Origin: DATAGZ01 sp036263455
GTDB lineage: Bacteria; Pseudomonadota; Alphaproteobacteria; Dongiales; Dongiaceae
DNA length: 64,000 bases
Reading direction: 5' to 3'
NCBI GenBank assembly: GCA_036263455.1
Contig: DATAGZ010000001.1
Coordinates: 62,001-126,000, forward strand
The notes beneath the pieces were generated by a model, which saw only the letters and a list, made by a program, of their open reading frames with translations, was not told the origin of the DNA and searched no databases. Shown here piece by piece: positions 17,513 through 27,321 of this stretch (positions within the stretch are counted from its first letter, which is position 1; the number at the start of each line of letters is the position of its first letter). Both the position numbers and the translations under genes were made by a program.

Positions 17513-18021
17513 CAGGAGGCAGACCCCACCAGTCTCAGGATTTCCTCTTCCAGCGCGCGGTTGTCCCAATTCCGCGCACCTTCGAGCCGGGCCACGATTC
17601 GGCCCTTAGCATCGATGAGAAATGTGCTGGGCAGATTCCGAACCTCGAGCGCGCGCATGACGCTCGCCCTTTCGTCGCAATAAAGCGCGAGATGGGTAAT
17701 GCCTTGGGCGCGATAGAAGGGCGCCGCCGCCTTAATCCCCGCCTGATCCACCGACAGGGCGATCACCTGGACGCCGTGGGTGGCCAGGCGGGCATGCAGT
17801 CGGTCCAGCGAGGGCATCTCGGCCACACAAGGGGGACACCAGGTGGCCCAAAGGTTGAGCACCAGCGGGCCCTTCACCTCATTGAGCGACTGCGAGGCGC
17901 CCAGCGCATCCTGAAATGCCACCGCGGGGACTGGTGTTGCCGCGGGCAACAGGGTAAAGTCCGCGCCCCAGGCCAAGCTCGCGGTGAGCAGAAGCAGGGG
18001 AAATATGAAACGCAACACCAT
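17512..18021 (-). CDS. TlpA/ResA-like exported thioredoxin
   Basis: 169-residue protein with an N-terminal signal peptide (VLRFIFPLLLLTASLAWG) followed by a TlpA-like thioredoxin fold. The redox motif sits in LNLWATWCPPC and the cis-Pro in NLPSTFLIDAKG. Such proteins reduce periplasmic disulfides, for instance during cytochrome maturation; neighbouring cydAB makes a respiratory link possible but unproven. GAGAGGA lies 8 bp upstream of the ATG at 18021. Its start codon overlaps that of a divergent argH frame. Confidence 0.88.
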   Translation of the reverse strand: MVLRFIFPLLLLTASLAWGADFTLLPAATPVPAVAFQDALGASQSLNEVKGPLVLNLWATWCPPCVAEMPSLDRLHARLATHGVQVIALSVDQAGIKAAAPFYRAQGITHLALYCDERASVMRALEVRNLPSTFLIDAKGRIVARLEGARNWDNRALEEEILRLVGSAS

Positions 18022-19429
18022 GTCCGATTCCTCTCATCCGCTGTGGGGTGGCCGGTTCTCGCGGTCTCCCGCTTCTATCATGCGCGAGATTAACGCATCC
18101 ATTGCGACCGACCAAATTCTTTATCGCCAGGACATCGCGGGTTCGCGCGCCCATGCCGCCATGCTTGAATCCCAAGGGATCCTGAGTGCCGAAGAAGCGC
18201 GCGCCATACTGGACGGCCTGGCCCAGATCGAGCAGGAAATTTCCGACGGGAAGATGACGTTCGACCCCGCGCTCGAGGACATTCATATGCATGTCGAAGC
18301 GCGGCTGCGCGAACTGATCGGCGCGGATGCGGGGAAGCTGCATACCGCGCGCTCCCGGAACGACCAAGTGGCAACCGACTTCCGATTGTGGGTGCGCGAG
18401 GCCATCGATACATGCAGGCATGCGCTTCGCGCCCTGCGCCGGACATTGCTCGAGCGCGCCGAGCGGGAAACCGACACGCTGATGCCAGGCTATACGCACC
18501 TCCAGCCGGCGCAGCCGGTCTCCTTCGCGCATCACCTCATGGCTTATGTCGAAATGTTCGCACGCGACGATGGGAGGCTCGGCGATTGCCGTCGGCGCGT
18601 AAACGAATCGCCTTTGGGGGCCGCCGCCCTTGCCGGCACGTCCTTCCCTATCGACCGTTTCGCGACGTCCCGCGCGCTCGGCTTCGCGCGACCCATGGCC
18701 AATTCCATGGACGCCGTGGCGGCGCGTGACTTTGCCCTGGAATATCTGGCCTGCCTAACTATTCTCGCGGGTCACCTGTCGCGTCTCGCCGAGGAGATCG
18801 TCCTGTGGACCAGCCCTCCCTTCAATTTTGTCAGCTTGAGCGATGCGTTCACAACCGGCTCCTCGATCATGCCGCAGAAGCGCAATGCAGATGCGGCGGA
18901 GCTGGTGCGCGCCAAGGTGGGCAAAATGGCCGGAGCCTTCCAGCAGCTCGTGGTGGTCTTGAAGGCGCTCCCTCTCACCTACGGCAAGGACATGCAGGAA
19001 GATAAGGCGCCGGTCTTTACCGCGAGCGCGGACATGATGCTGGCGCTCGAGGCGATGACGGGCATGGTTGGCGATCTCACGCCCAACCGGGAGCGCATGG
19101 CCGAAGCGGCCGAGATCGGCTACGTCACCGCGACCGATCTCGCCGATTGGCTGGTCGAACGACTGAAACTGCCCTTTCGCGACGCTCATCATGTCACCGG
19201 ACACATCATCCGGCTCGCAGAGGCGCGCCGCTGCCGCCTCGACGAGCTGCCGCTCGCCGACATGCAGGCGATCGAACCCCGGATCGAGGCCGACATTGCC
19301 GCGGTTTTGACGCCCCGCGCGAGCATGGAACGCCGCCTATCCTTCGGTGGCACGGCGCCATTGCGCGTGCGGGAAGCCCTCGCGCGCGCGCGCGCGGCCC
19401 TCCAGCAGGAAGAAAGGGGTATATCGTGA
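18005..19429 (+). CDS. argH: Argininosuccinate lyase
   Basis: Splits argininosuccinate into arginine and fumarate, the last step of arginine synthesis. Family marks are MWGGRF-like LWGGRFSRSP at the start, HTARSRNDQVATD, TLMPGYTHLQPAQPVSF and the signature GSSIMPQKRNAD with the catalytic Ser. An ATG at 18005 has AGGGGAA ahead of it; the ATG at 18020 is a plausible alternative without a clear ribosome site. Either start overlaps the divergent TlpA-like gene. The downstream lipoprotein gene overlaps the stop by 4 bp. Confidence 0.95.
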   Translation: MKRNTMSDSSHPLWGGRFSRSPASIMREINASIATDQILYRQDIAGSRAHAAMLESQGILSAEEARAILDGLAQIEQEISDGKMTFDPALEDIHMHVEARLRELIGADAGKLHTARSRNDQVATDFRLWVREAIDTCRHALRALRRTLLERAERETDTLMPGYTHLQPAQPVSFAHHLMAYVEMFARDDGRLGDCRRRVNESPLGAAALAGTSFPIDRFATSRALGFARPMANSMDAVAARDFALEYLACLTILAGHLSRLAEEIVLWTSPPFNFVSLSDAFTTGSSIMPQKRNADAAELVRAKVGKMAGAFQQLVVVLKALPLTYGKDMQEDKAPVFTASADMMLALEAMTGMVGDLTPNRERMAEAAEIGYVTATDLADWLVERLKLPFRDAHHVTGHIIRLAEARRCRLDELPLADMQAIEPRIEADIAAVLTPRASMERRLSFGGTAPLRVREALARARAALQQEERGIS

Positions 19430-19587
19430 CCAGACATGTTCTCCGCCTTGTTCTTCTCTCCACCGTTCTGCTATTTCCGGTGGCGTGCGGCAAGAAAGGC
19501 CCGCCGGTTCTCTCTCCCGGAGAACATGACGATTTCCCACGCCATTATCCGAGTTCCACCGATCCGCAACGCGGCGTCTTCAATTAA
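19426..19587 (+). CDS. lptM: Small lipoprotein, LptM (YifL)-like
   Basis: 53 residues starting at a GTG that overlaps the argH stop. A hydrophobic signal (RLVLLSTVLLFPVA) leads to a lipobox Cys followed by GKKGPP, the CGxKGP pattern of LptM/YifL, which helps LptD fold in the outer membrane. Position between argH and lysA is the usual one for this gene in proteobacteria. The mature peptide is only about 33 residues. It was recognised from context and lipobox rather than long similarity. Confidence 0.82.
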   Translation: MTRHVLRLVLLSTVLLFPVACGKKGPPVLSPGEHDDFPRHYPSSTDPQRGVFN

Positions 19588-20847
19588 ATGATGGATACGT
19601 ATTTTTCTTATCGCGACGGCGAACTCCATGCCGAAGGCGTGCCTCTATCCACCGTCGCCCGCGAGTTCCAGACGCCGTGCTACGTCTATGCCCAGGCCAG
19701 CATCCAGGCGCGCTACCGTGCCTATCAGGCGGCGCTGGCGGGCCGGCCGGCCCTGATCTGCTATGCGGTCAAGGCCAATTCCAACCAAGCGATCCTGCGC
19801 CTCCTCGCCAAGGAGGGTGCAGGCGCCGATGTCGTCTCGGGAGGAGAGCTCCGGCGCGCCCTGCAGGCGGGATTTGCCGCGCAGCGAATCGTCTTCTCAG
19901 GCGTTGGCAAAAGCGCCGACGAAATCCGGCTGGCGCTGGAGGCGGGTATTCTTCAGATCAATGTCGAATCGGCGAGCGAATTCCGCCTGATCCAAGATCT
20001 GGCCCGCACGATGGGCCGCGTGGCGCCGGTAGCCTTCCGCATCAATCCCGATGTCGATGCCCAGACCCATGCAAAAATCTCGACGGGGCGGGCGGAGAAT
20101 AAATTCGGCATGGACGCGGCCGAAGCGGCGGGATTGTATCGCATGGCCATGGATGACGAGCATTTGGCCCCTCAGGGCCTGGCGGTTCATATCGGTTCGC
20201 AAATCAGCAGCCTTGCCCCCTATCGCGAAGCGTGGCTTTTCCTCAAGAAATGGGCAGACCGGCTGCGCGCCCAGGGCCTGCCGGTCGCCCGCCTCGATGC
20301 CGGCGGTGGCCTCGCCATTTCATATCGGGAAACCGAAACGCCGGGAATTCCCGAGTACGCCGCCCTGCTCGCCGACGTGCTGGCCGAGGAAACCGTCATC
20401 ATCGAGCCAGGCCGTTCGCTGGTCGGTCACGCGGGAATTCTCCTAACCCGCGTTCTCGTCCTCAAGAAGAGCCGTCGCAAGAATTTCGCCATTGTCGATG
20501 CCAGTATGAGCGATTTGCTGCGCCCCGCGCTTTACGATGCCTATCACGACATCGTCCCGGTGCAGCGCAAGGCGGGCGCCGATCAGCGCCCCTATGATAT
20601 TGTCGGGCCGGTCTGCGAAAGCAGCGATTGTTTTGCGAGCGATCGTACCCTTCCCGTGCTGGCCGAGGGTGATCTGCTCGCCATCCGCGATGTGGGTGCC
20701 TATGGGGCGGTCATGGCCTCGGAATACAATACCCGACCGTTGACGGAGGAAATATTGATCAGCGGCAGCAGGGCATTTCCGATCCGCCGCCGTCCGCCTC
20801 TCGACTCCATCATTGCCCGCGACCGCCTCCCCGACTGGCTAACATAG
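19588..20847 (+). CDS. lysA: Diaminopimelate decarboxylase
   Basis: 419-residue PLP enzyme making lysine from meso-diaminopimelate. The PLP lysine lies in ICYAVKANSN near residue 60. VHIGSQIS, RLDAGGGLAISY and VGPVCESSDCF are conserved fold-III decarboxylase motifs, the last carrying the active-site Cys. The ATG directly abuts the lipoprotein stop (TAAATG), so argH, lptM and lysA are likely one transcript. dapB, earlier in the same pathway, is at 52,876. Confidence 0.96.
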   Translation: MMDTYFSYRDGELHAEGVPLSTVAREFQTPCYVYAQASIQARYRAYQAALAGRPALICYAVKANSNQAILRLLAKEGAGADVVSGGELRRALQAGFAAQRIVFSGVGKSADEIRLALEAGILQINVESASEFRLIQDLARTMGRVAPVAFRINPDVDAQTHAKISTGRAENKFGMDAAEAAGLYRMAMDDEHLAPQGLAVHIGSQISSLAPYREAWLFLKKWADRLRAQGLPVARLDAGGGLAISYRETETPGIPEYAALLADVLAEETVIIEPGRSLVGHAGILLTRVLVLKKSRRKNFAIVDASMSDLLRPALYDAYHDIVPVQRKAGADQRPYDIVGPVCESSDCFASDRTLPVLAEGDLLAIRDVGAYGAVMASEYNTRPLTEEILISGSRAFPIRRRPPLDSIIARDRLPDWLT

Positions 20848-20991
20848 ACTAAAACAATTTCCGGTAGTGTCTGGCTTGCGCAAGCCATGCCAAGCCGGAT
20901 GTACTGCCAAGATCGCGGGAATGTTGAGCTGAAGCCTCACGAAGCGGGTTTCTCTCTTTCCGCAGCAGGCAAACAGGCATAAGATATCGCG

Positions 20992-23331
20992 ATGTCCGGT
21001 CACGGCTCTCCCTTCGCGCTGCACCTGGCAAAGGTACTGGCCTCCGTCACTCTTTTCAGCGAACGGTTGCTGGTGTTGCTTGCTCCGGTTTTATGCGCCG
21101 CGGGTATACATGTTGCGTTTGCCCTGCTCGGCCTTTACCGGACACTCCCCGCCTGGCTCCACCTGGTGATTGTATTCACGCTGGGCAGTTGGGCCATCTC
21201 CATGACCGTGCGCACCCTTCTCCGCTGGCGATGGCCGAAACAGCGGGACATATTGCGCCGCATCGAACAGGCAAGCGGATTGGCGCATGCGCCCCTCCAG
21301 CAATTGGAGGATCGTCAGGTCACCAATCTCGTCGATCCGACCTCGGTTGCGCTCTGGCGAGCCCATGGCGAACGTATCCTGAAATCTCTCGGCACTTTGC
21401 GAGCGGGCTGGCCGGATTTGTCACTCTCGAGAATCGATCCCTGGGGTATCCGGATCGTGGTCGCGGTCGGACTAATCATAGCCTTCAGCCAGCGCGACAT
21501 CCCGTGGCAGTATCTGGAACAGAGCTTCTGGCCCCGCTATGACGGCGTGACAGCGGACATCCACGCCGAATTGTGGATTGCGCCGCCCGCTTATACGCGC
21601 GCGACGCCTGTTCATCTCGATAGCCGGACGCCCACCGAGAGCGTTATCACCCTCCCCGAAGGAAGCAAGCTGGTTGCCCAGGTCGTCGGATATGGCGGCG
21701 CCGTCCATCTCTTCGCCAATGGCGCCGACATGGTCATGCCCACGCTGGAAGGCGATACTCGCCACGCGACGCTGACCCTTCGCTCGGGGGAGACGATTTC
21801 GGTGGGCGCCGGCGCCCACCGCGTCGCGCAATGGCATATCGCGATCCAGTCGGACAACCCGCCCAGCGTTGCCTTCGCCGGTAATCCGGCGACGACGGAA
21901 CGCGGTGTCTTGCGTATCCCCTATCATGCTCAGGACGATTATGGCGTAACAAAACTCACGCTCGTGCTTACCCAAAATGGGCAGAGCGCAAGATTTTCCG
22001 TCACTTTGCCAGCCGGCACAAACCGAAACGTTCAGAATAGCTTCTACCAGGACCTGACCGCGCATCCTTGGGCGGGACTGGAAGTCGGGGGGCGCTTGGA
22101 AGCCGAGGATAGCGCTGGCCATCGGAGCGTGAGCGAGGAACGGCGCTTCACTCTACCCGAGCGTCTTTTCACGCACCCGGCGGCAAAGGTGATCATCGCG
22201 GCGCGCAAGTCGCTGGTCCGCGACCCTGACAATAGCAAAAAGGTGGCGAATGCTCTCCTCGGCCTCGATGCGCGTCCCGATCTCCTCGACAATAATATCT
22301 CGGTGTTTCTCGCCCTGAACTTTGCCTGGCGTCGGCTGCTTTCCCCCGATCACCAGGCTAATCAAGCCCAGATCCTCCAGCTGCTCTGGGATACTGCCGT
22401 CGCGCTCGAGGATGGCGGCACGGGTTCGTTGCTGGCCGAACTCAGGAAATTGCAGCGGCAATTGCAGGAGGCCCTCGCCCGGAATGCGCCGCAGGAAGAA
22501 ATCGACCGGCTGATGAACCAGCTTCAGCAAGCAATGAACGAATATATGCGCGCCTTGGCCCAGCAAGCGGAGCAGGCAATGCGCCAAGGTCATCAACCCA
22601 CCCTTACCCGGCCGGGCCTGAGCATTACCCAGAGCGATCTTAACCGCCTGCTCAACGATGCCGCGCGCATGGCGCAATCCGGCGCCAAGAACGCCGCACA
22701 GCAGATGCTCGACCGGTTGCAAAATATCCTGGAAAACCTGCAAGCCGGCATCCCTTCCTATGCGCGGGATGGAAGCCAGCAGATGCTTCAGAGCCTGACT
22801 CAAACTATGATGCGCCAACAGCAATTAACCGAGAAAACCTTCGAAGCACAGCGCAACAATAGCGGACCGGGGAGCGGCGCTCAGCAGCAGCAGGAGATCC
22901 GACAAGGGCTGGGAGCGCAGATGCGCGAACTCGGCAATCAGCTGGGCGATCTGCCCGAAGGCGTGGGCAATGCCGAGCAAGCCATGCGCGAAGCGGAAAA
23001 GGCGCTGCAGGAAGGAGACCTCGAAAGCGCAGGCGATGCGCAGAACCGTGCATTGCAGAACCTCCAGCGGGGCGTGCAGGCGCTGGCCAAGCAATTGCAG
23101 CGGCGCGGAGGGCAGCCGGTTCGTGAACATGGCGAGTTCGACCCGCTCGGCCGGCCGCTTCTAAAACAGGATGGCGAGGGTGCAACGGATGCATCGGAAA
23201 CCAAAATACCCGGGTGGAATCCGTTGGAAGAATCCCGGCGGGTATTTCAACAATTACTGGAAAGGCGCAACGACGCCACCCGACCCAAGACGGAGCAGGA
23301 ATATCTCGACCGACTGCTCCGGCAGTTCTAA
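20992..23331 (+). CDS. TIGR02302/DUF4175 family membrane protein
   Basis: 779 residues. The N-terminus has two or three hydrophobic helices (around residues 20-75, and VVAVGLIIAFSQ near 160), then an extracytoplasmic-looking beta-rich region, and a C-terminal half very rich in Gln, Glu and Ala with heptad-like helices (from about residue 475). This layout and the position after lysA match the alphaproteobacterial TIGR02302 family, of unknown function. It starts 144 bp after lysA. A cell-envelope role is likely given the topology. Confidence 0.82.
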   Translation: MSGHGSPFALHLAKVLASVTLFSERLLVLLAPVLCAAGIHVAFALLGLYRTLPAWLHLVIVFTLGSWAISMTVRTLLRWRWPKQRDILRRIEQASGLAHAPLQQLEDRQVTNLVDPTSVALWRAHGERILKSLGTLRAGWPDLSLSRIDPWGIRIVVAVGLIIAFSQRDIPWQYLEQSFWPRYDGVTADIHAELWIAPPAYTRATPVHLDSRTPTESVITLPEGSKLVAQVVGYGGAVHLFANGADMVMPTLEGDTRHATLTLRSGETISVGAGAHRVAQWHIAIQSDNPPSVAFAGNPATTERGVLRIPYHAQDDYGVTKLTLVLTQNGQSARFSVTLPAGTNRNVQNSFYQDLTAHPWAGLEVGGRLEAEDSAGHRSVSEERRFTLPERLFTHPAAKVIIAARKSLVRDPDNSKKVANALLGLDARPDLLDNNISVFLALNFAWRRLLSPDHQANQAQILQLLWDTAVALEDGGTGSLLAELRKLQRQLQEALARNAPQEEIDRLMNQLQQAMNEYMRALAQQAEQAMRQGHQPTLTRPGLSITQSDLNRLLNDAARMAQSGAKNAAQQMLDRLQNILENLQAGIPSYARDGSQQMLQSLTQTMMRQQQLTEKTFEAQRNNSGPGSGAQQQQEIRQGLGAQMRELGNQLGDLPEGVGNAEQAMREAEKALQEGDLESAGDAQNRALQNLQRGVQALAKQLQRRGGQPVREHGEFDPLGRPLLKQDGEGATDASETKIPGWNPLEESRRVFQQLLERRNDATRPKTEQEYLDRLLRQF

Positions 23332-23354
23332 GTTCCCGCAGCAGGAAAAATCTC

Positions 23355-24494
23355 TTAAGGCTGCGCCGCGAGCATGGGCAAAGGCGTGGCGGCTACCGCG
23401 TCGAGGGTATCGGCTAGCGAACGTTCGACCGTCTCGACCATGATAAATTGCGGCTTCGGTTGCCAGGATATTTTATCGAAGATGCCTGGATTATTGCGCC
23501 CTAGCAGAGTGGCCATGGCAAAAAGATGGGAAAAGCAGTTCCAAAAGCCGCCGGTGAAGAAAAAGGAATCGCCGTAGAACAGGGCGCGGCGCGGAAGAGC
23601 ACCAGGGCAATGATAGGAAAAAGGCTCACCGCCCACGAGTTGGCCTGGCCGCTGCCTCCCTTCCGCTGAGCATAGCAAGACCGTCGTGGCTGGTGTCCAT
23701 TCGCCATCGGTTATGAAATCGAGACCGAGAATATTGGTAACCAGATCGCCCGAATGGGTTTTCCAGAGGGGTGGCGGCAACGGCTTATTTTCCTGCTCGT
23801 GTACCACGCCTTCGGAGATAAGAAACCGGAGGATCGCCCGATAGCCAATCTCGGCGGCAATCGATGTCCAGTGGCTGTCCTTCTTATAAAAAAGCGGTCC
23901 ATCCATCTTATGCGCGCTTATTTCCTCGGTGAGGTCTAGAAGATAAGGCGCACCGCCGAAATGAGCGCGCATATAAGAAACGAACTGAACCCTGCGCGGG
24001 CTTGTGGCCAAGGGTCCGAAATCTTCGGGGAGGTATTCCGGATAAATGGATTGCTTATCGGGCGCGACCACGAAGGCGAAGGCAATGCCGAGCCCCTTGA
24101 GATGACGGGCGAACCGATCCAGTGCCATGCCACGGCTTTCGAGCTGATCCGGGGTCATGGGATTCTCGCGCAGATGGGTTTCTGTGATCGCACCGGCGGT
24201 TCCTGGTGTACTCGCAAAAAACCAAAAACCCTGCTTGCCGACGATAATATCGCGGCTCGGCATGACGCCTAAACCATAAACCGCGATGAAATTATGCGCC
24301 TTGATAAAATAATTACGCAGCGGAAAATCGCTGAAATTCGCGCCGAGGCGGAGCCCGCCGCCAAAGCCCCGAAAGTCACCATGCTCATCCCATCCCAAGG
24401 CGCCTATAAGCGGAACGCTCATCAGCGTGAGCAGAGAGAGGAAGCAAAGCAGCCGCCCCGACCGATATATTCCCCGCCGGTTACGGCGATGCAT
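23355..24494 (-). CDS. AlgJ/AlgX-like SGNH acetyltransferase (copy 1)
   Basis: About 379 residues from the ATG at 24494. One N-terminal membrane anchor is followed by an AlgX/AlgJ-type SGNH domain: KDSHWTS supplies the Asp-His pair, and FYGDSFFF the nucleophilic Ser. Such proteins acetylate exported polysaccharides in the periplasm, using acetyl groups moved by an MBOAT partner. The start overlaps the stop of its paralogue by 14 bp. It is the more diverged of the two copies. The substrate polymer is unknown; no polymerase genes are adjacent. Confidence 0.82.
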   Translation of the reverse strand: MHRRNRRGIYRSGRLLCFLSLLTLMSVPLIGALGWDEHGDFRGFGGGLRLGANFSDFPLRNYFIKAHNFIAVYGLGVMPSRDIIVGKQGFWFFASTPGTAGAITETHLRENPMTPDQLESRGMALDRFARHLKGLGIAFAFVVAPDKQSIYPEYLPEDFGPLATSPRRVQFVSYMRAHFGGAPYLLDLTEEISAHKMDGPLFYKKDSHWTSIAAEIGYRAILRFLISEGVVHEQENKPLPPPLWKTHSGDLVTNILGLDFITDGEWTPATTVLLCSAEGRQRPGQLVGGEPFSYHCPGALPRRALFYGDSFFFTGGFWNCFSHLFAMATLLGRNNPGIFDKISWQPKPQFIMVETVERSLADTLDAVAATPLPMLAAQP

Positions 24495-25677
24495 GCGGCT
24501 CCGGCGGCAGAGGCATAGCCGCAATCTGCTGGAGCGTATAGCGCAGGCATCGTTCCACTGTCTCGATGATCACGACGTCTGGCTTAGGCTGCCAAATCGA
24601 TGGCAGAATCGGGCGAGAATCATTGTCGAAACTGTTGGTGCCGAGATGGCTGATCGCCGTGGCGTTGGAAAAATGGTGAGAAAGATATTGCCACAGCCCA
24701 TTGGCCGCGAAAAAGAACGAATCATGGAACATGACGGCATTGCGCTGCGGTGCGTTCAGGCAATGATAGGAGAAAGGCACGCCATCATGCGCGTAGATAC
24801 CGATCGGCTGGCCTTCGAGAGAGCAATACTGCACATTGCCTTCAAGCGCGGTTTCCTTGACGAGCTTGCCCAACCCAAGCAGGCCCGACACCATATCGCC
24901 GGATATCCGGTATTCCTTCATGGCCGGCGGTCCCAGCTTCTCCGCCGGATCGAGCACGCCGCGCGCGGCCAGGTTGTCGAAGATGGCATGATACGCCACG
25001 TCACGGCCTAAGGCGTTCCAGTGCGCATCGGTTTTATAGTAGAGCTGACCCTTCGATTTATTAGCGCGCATCTCGTCGGTCAGATCGAGCATATAGGACG
25101 CATCGGCCGTATGCGCCCGCCAGTATTCCAGAAACTGCGTGCGGCGATTCATGACGGCGAGCGGACCATAATCCTCGGGCAGATGTTCCGGATAGACGGT
25201 TTGCTTGTCGGGAGCGATGACGAACAGGAACGTCGTCCCTTGAGCCTTCAACCGCGTAGCCAACCGTTCGAGCGCTTCGCTTAGTTGTTTCACTTCCTCC
25301 GGGGCAAGCGGATTCTCCCGAAGGTGGGTATCTGCTATGAAGGAATCGTAGAAAAGCTCGCCTGGATAAAACCACCACCCGTCCCTACCACCCAGTACGG
25401 TGCTGCCGGGCATGACGCCTAATCCTTTCAATAGCAGCAAATTATGCGCCTTGATGAGATCGTTGCGCATGGGAAAATTATTGAACCCATGAGCAATGTG
25501 GAGTCCGCGGCCTAGGCCGACATATTCGCCGGCTTTATCGAAACCCAGCAGACCCAGGAGGGGAATGAGCACGAGAGTCGCGAGCACGCTGCCCAAGAAT
25601 ATGGGGCGACGACGCGAAAAAAGGCGGCGCGAGAAGAGGTGAAGGCGATGCGGGATAATGGTCGTCGTATCGTCCAT
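24481..25677 (-). CDS. AlgJ/AlgX-like SGNH acetyltransferase (copy 2)
   Basis: 398 residues, paralogous over its length to the next gene downstream: shared landmarks are FPMRN/FPLRN, LIKAHN/FIKAHN, THLRENPL/THLRENPM, FVIAPDKQ/FVVAPDKQ and WQPKPDVVIIETVER/WQPKPQFIMVETVER. A cytoplasmic N-terminal tail of about 30 residues precedes one transmembrane helix. Catalytic-type motifs are KTDAHWN and FHDSFFF. It lies 4 bp downstream of the MBOAT gene, so the three form an operon. A tandem duplication is the simplest origin of the pair. Confidence 0.85.
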   Translation of the reverse strand: MDDTTTIIPHRLHLFSRRLFSRRRPIFLGSVLATLVLIPLLGLLGFDKAGEYVGLGRGLHIAHGFNNFPMRNDLIKAHNLLLLKGLGVMPGSTVLGGRDGWWFYPGELFYDSFIADTHLRENPLAPEEVKQLSEALERLATRLKAQGTTFLFVIAPDKQTVYPEHLPEDYGPLAVMNRRTQFLEYWRAHTADASYMLDLTDEMRANKSKGQLYYKTDAHWNALGRDVAYHAIFDNLAARGVLDPAEKLGPPAMKEYRISGDMVSGLLGLGKLVKETALEGNVQYCSLEGQPIGIYAHDGVPFSYHCLNAPQRNAVMFHDSFFFAANGLWQYLSHHFSNATAISHLGTNSFDNDSRPILPSIWQPKPDVVIIETVERCLRYTLQQIAAMPLPPEPHASP

Positions 25678-25681
25678 GGCT

Positions 25682-27154
25682 TTAGAAATTGAAATAGATG
25701 AAGGGACTATAGGAACTCGTCGCGATCTGGAGGATCACCACCAGCAATGTGCCATACGCATAGAGGTCGACCAGGGGCAGGAACCGCGTTCTCTCCAGAA
25801 AGACATTGCGCAGCCAGGGCGTCGCGCCGACCACCCCCAGCAGAATAACTCCCCAGAACCATCCTTGGTGCATCTGGTATATGGGCAGGGTAGGGTCGCG
25901 CACGATCACGCTCTCACGATTGAACAGCATGGCGTGATAGAAGCCCCAGGCCTTGTCGAAACTGGCGGCGCGGAACAGCACCCAGCCAAACCCCACGACC
26001 AGCAGCAGGTAGAGATGACGGATCACCGCGGGAATCCGCCAGGACACGCGGGTAGCGAGGGCATGTTCGCTCGCGATGAATAAGCCATGATAGAGACCCC
26101 AGACGACGAACGTCCAGCTCGCCCCGTGCCAAAGGCCGCACAGGAAGAAGACCACGATCATGTTCAAATAGGTGCGCAGCTCGCCTGCGCGGTTGCCGCC
26201 CAGCGGGATATACAGATAGTCGCGAAAGAAGGTCGAAAGCGAAATATGCCAGCGCCGCCAGAATTCCCTGACCGATTGTGCGATATAGGGATAGGCGAAG
26301 TTTTCCTTAATGCGCAGCCCGAACATCCGGCACAGGCCGATTGCCATGTCCGAATAGCCGGAAAAGTCATGGTAGATCTGCAACGTATAGCAGATCATCC
26401 CGACCCACGCGTAGGCCATGGGCAAATGAGCGGGATCCGCGCCAAAGGCGCTGTCGGCGATCGCGCCCAGCGGATTGGCGATCAGAACCTTTTTGCCCAG
26501 CCCGATCAAAAAGCGCCGCAAACCCTCGGCCGCGTCATCCGGCAAGATCTTACGCTCGACCAGCTGAGAAGCGATGTCCTTATAGCGAATAATCGGGCCG
26601 GCGATGAGCTGGGGAAAGAGCAGGATATAAAGAGCATAGGTGAGCGGATTGCGCTGGGCCGATGCGTTACGCCGATAAATATCGATCAGATAGGACAACG
26701 CGTGAAACGTAAAGAAGGAAATGCCTAAAGGCAGCGGCAGCCGCAGAACCGGCAGGTTCAGGTGCAAAACCTCGTTGACGGTTGTCGCCAAGAAGCCCGC
26801 ATATTTGAAAAACCCTAAAGACAGGAGGTTGACGGCAATGCCGAGTGCCAGGACGGCCTTGCGACGTTCCGCTGGAACACTTTCCATCCATAGCGCCATG
26901 ACCCAGTTGATGGCGATCGACGCCAGCAGGAGCTTGGTATAATCCCCCTTTCCCAGGATGTAATAGATGAGGCTTCCAATCAGCAGCAGAACATTGCGGC
27001 ACATGAGCGGCGAGCACGAGTTGCGCCAATCAATACCAGGCGCAATGCGGCGGCCCAGCGCTATGATTCCATCGGAAACATAGGGCATGGCCCAATGAAG
27101 AACCATGAGAGCGGGAAAGAACAAGAACAGGAAGTTCGGAGCGCTGAAAACCAT
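25682..27154 (-). CDS. MBOAT family O-acyltransferase, AlgI-like
   Basis: 490-residue polytopic inner-membrane protein. It opens MVFSAPNFLFLFFPAL as AlgI proteins do, and contains SFFTFHALSYLIDIYR, FWRRWHISLSTFFRDYLYIPLGG and CGLWHGASWTFVVWG, the last with the catalytic His of the MBOAT family. It should pass acetyl groups across the membrane to the two SGNH partners. First gene of a three-gene minus-strand operon; its promoter should lie in the 167 bp shared with the divergent qmcA. Confidence 0.92.
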   Translation of the reverse strand: MVFSAPNFLFLFFPALMVLHWAMPYVSDGIIALGRRIAPGIDWRNSCSPLMCRNVLLLIGSLIYYILGKGDYTKLLLASIAINWVMALWMESVPAERRKAVLALGIAVNLLSLGFFKYAGFLATTVNEVLHLNLPVLRLPLPLGISFFTFHALSYLIDIYRRNASAQRNPLTYALYILLFPQLIAGPIIRYKDIASQLVERKILPDDAAEGLRRFLIGLGKKVLIANPLGAIADSAFGADPAHLPMAYAWVGMICYTLQIYHDFSGYSDMAIGLCRMFGLRIKENFAYPYIAQSVREFWRRWHISLSTFFRDYLYIPLGGNRAGELRTYLNMIVVFFLCGLWHGASWTFVVWGLYHGLFIASEHALATRVSWRIPAVIRHLYLLLVVGFGWVLFRAASFDKAWGFYHAMLFNRESVIVRDPTLPIYQMHQGWFWGVILLGVVGATPWLRNVFLERTRFLPLVDLYAYGTLLVVILQIATSSYSPFIYFNF

Positions 27155-27321
27155 GATATTCCGTGGCGCGTGCTCTAGCCTGATTTAATTGAAAAAGCCA
27201 GAAAAATTCTCATGCCTGCCAGCTTGCACACGTTTTCACTCAAGCGTACTTGGCATCGGCGTGGGAATTCGTCAGAATACCTTCATCGCCGCACGTTGTG
27301 CGCACTTATGCTGGAGAGCTA

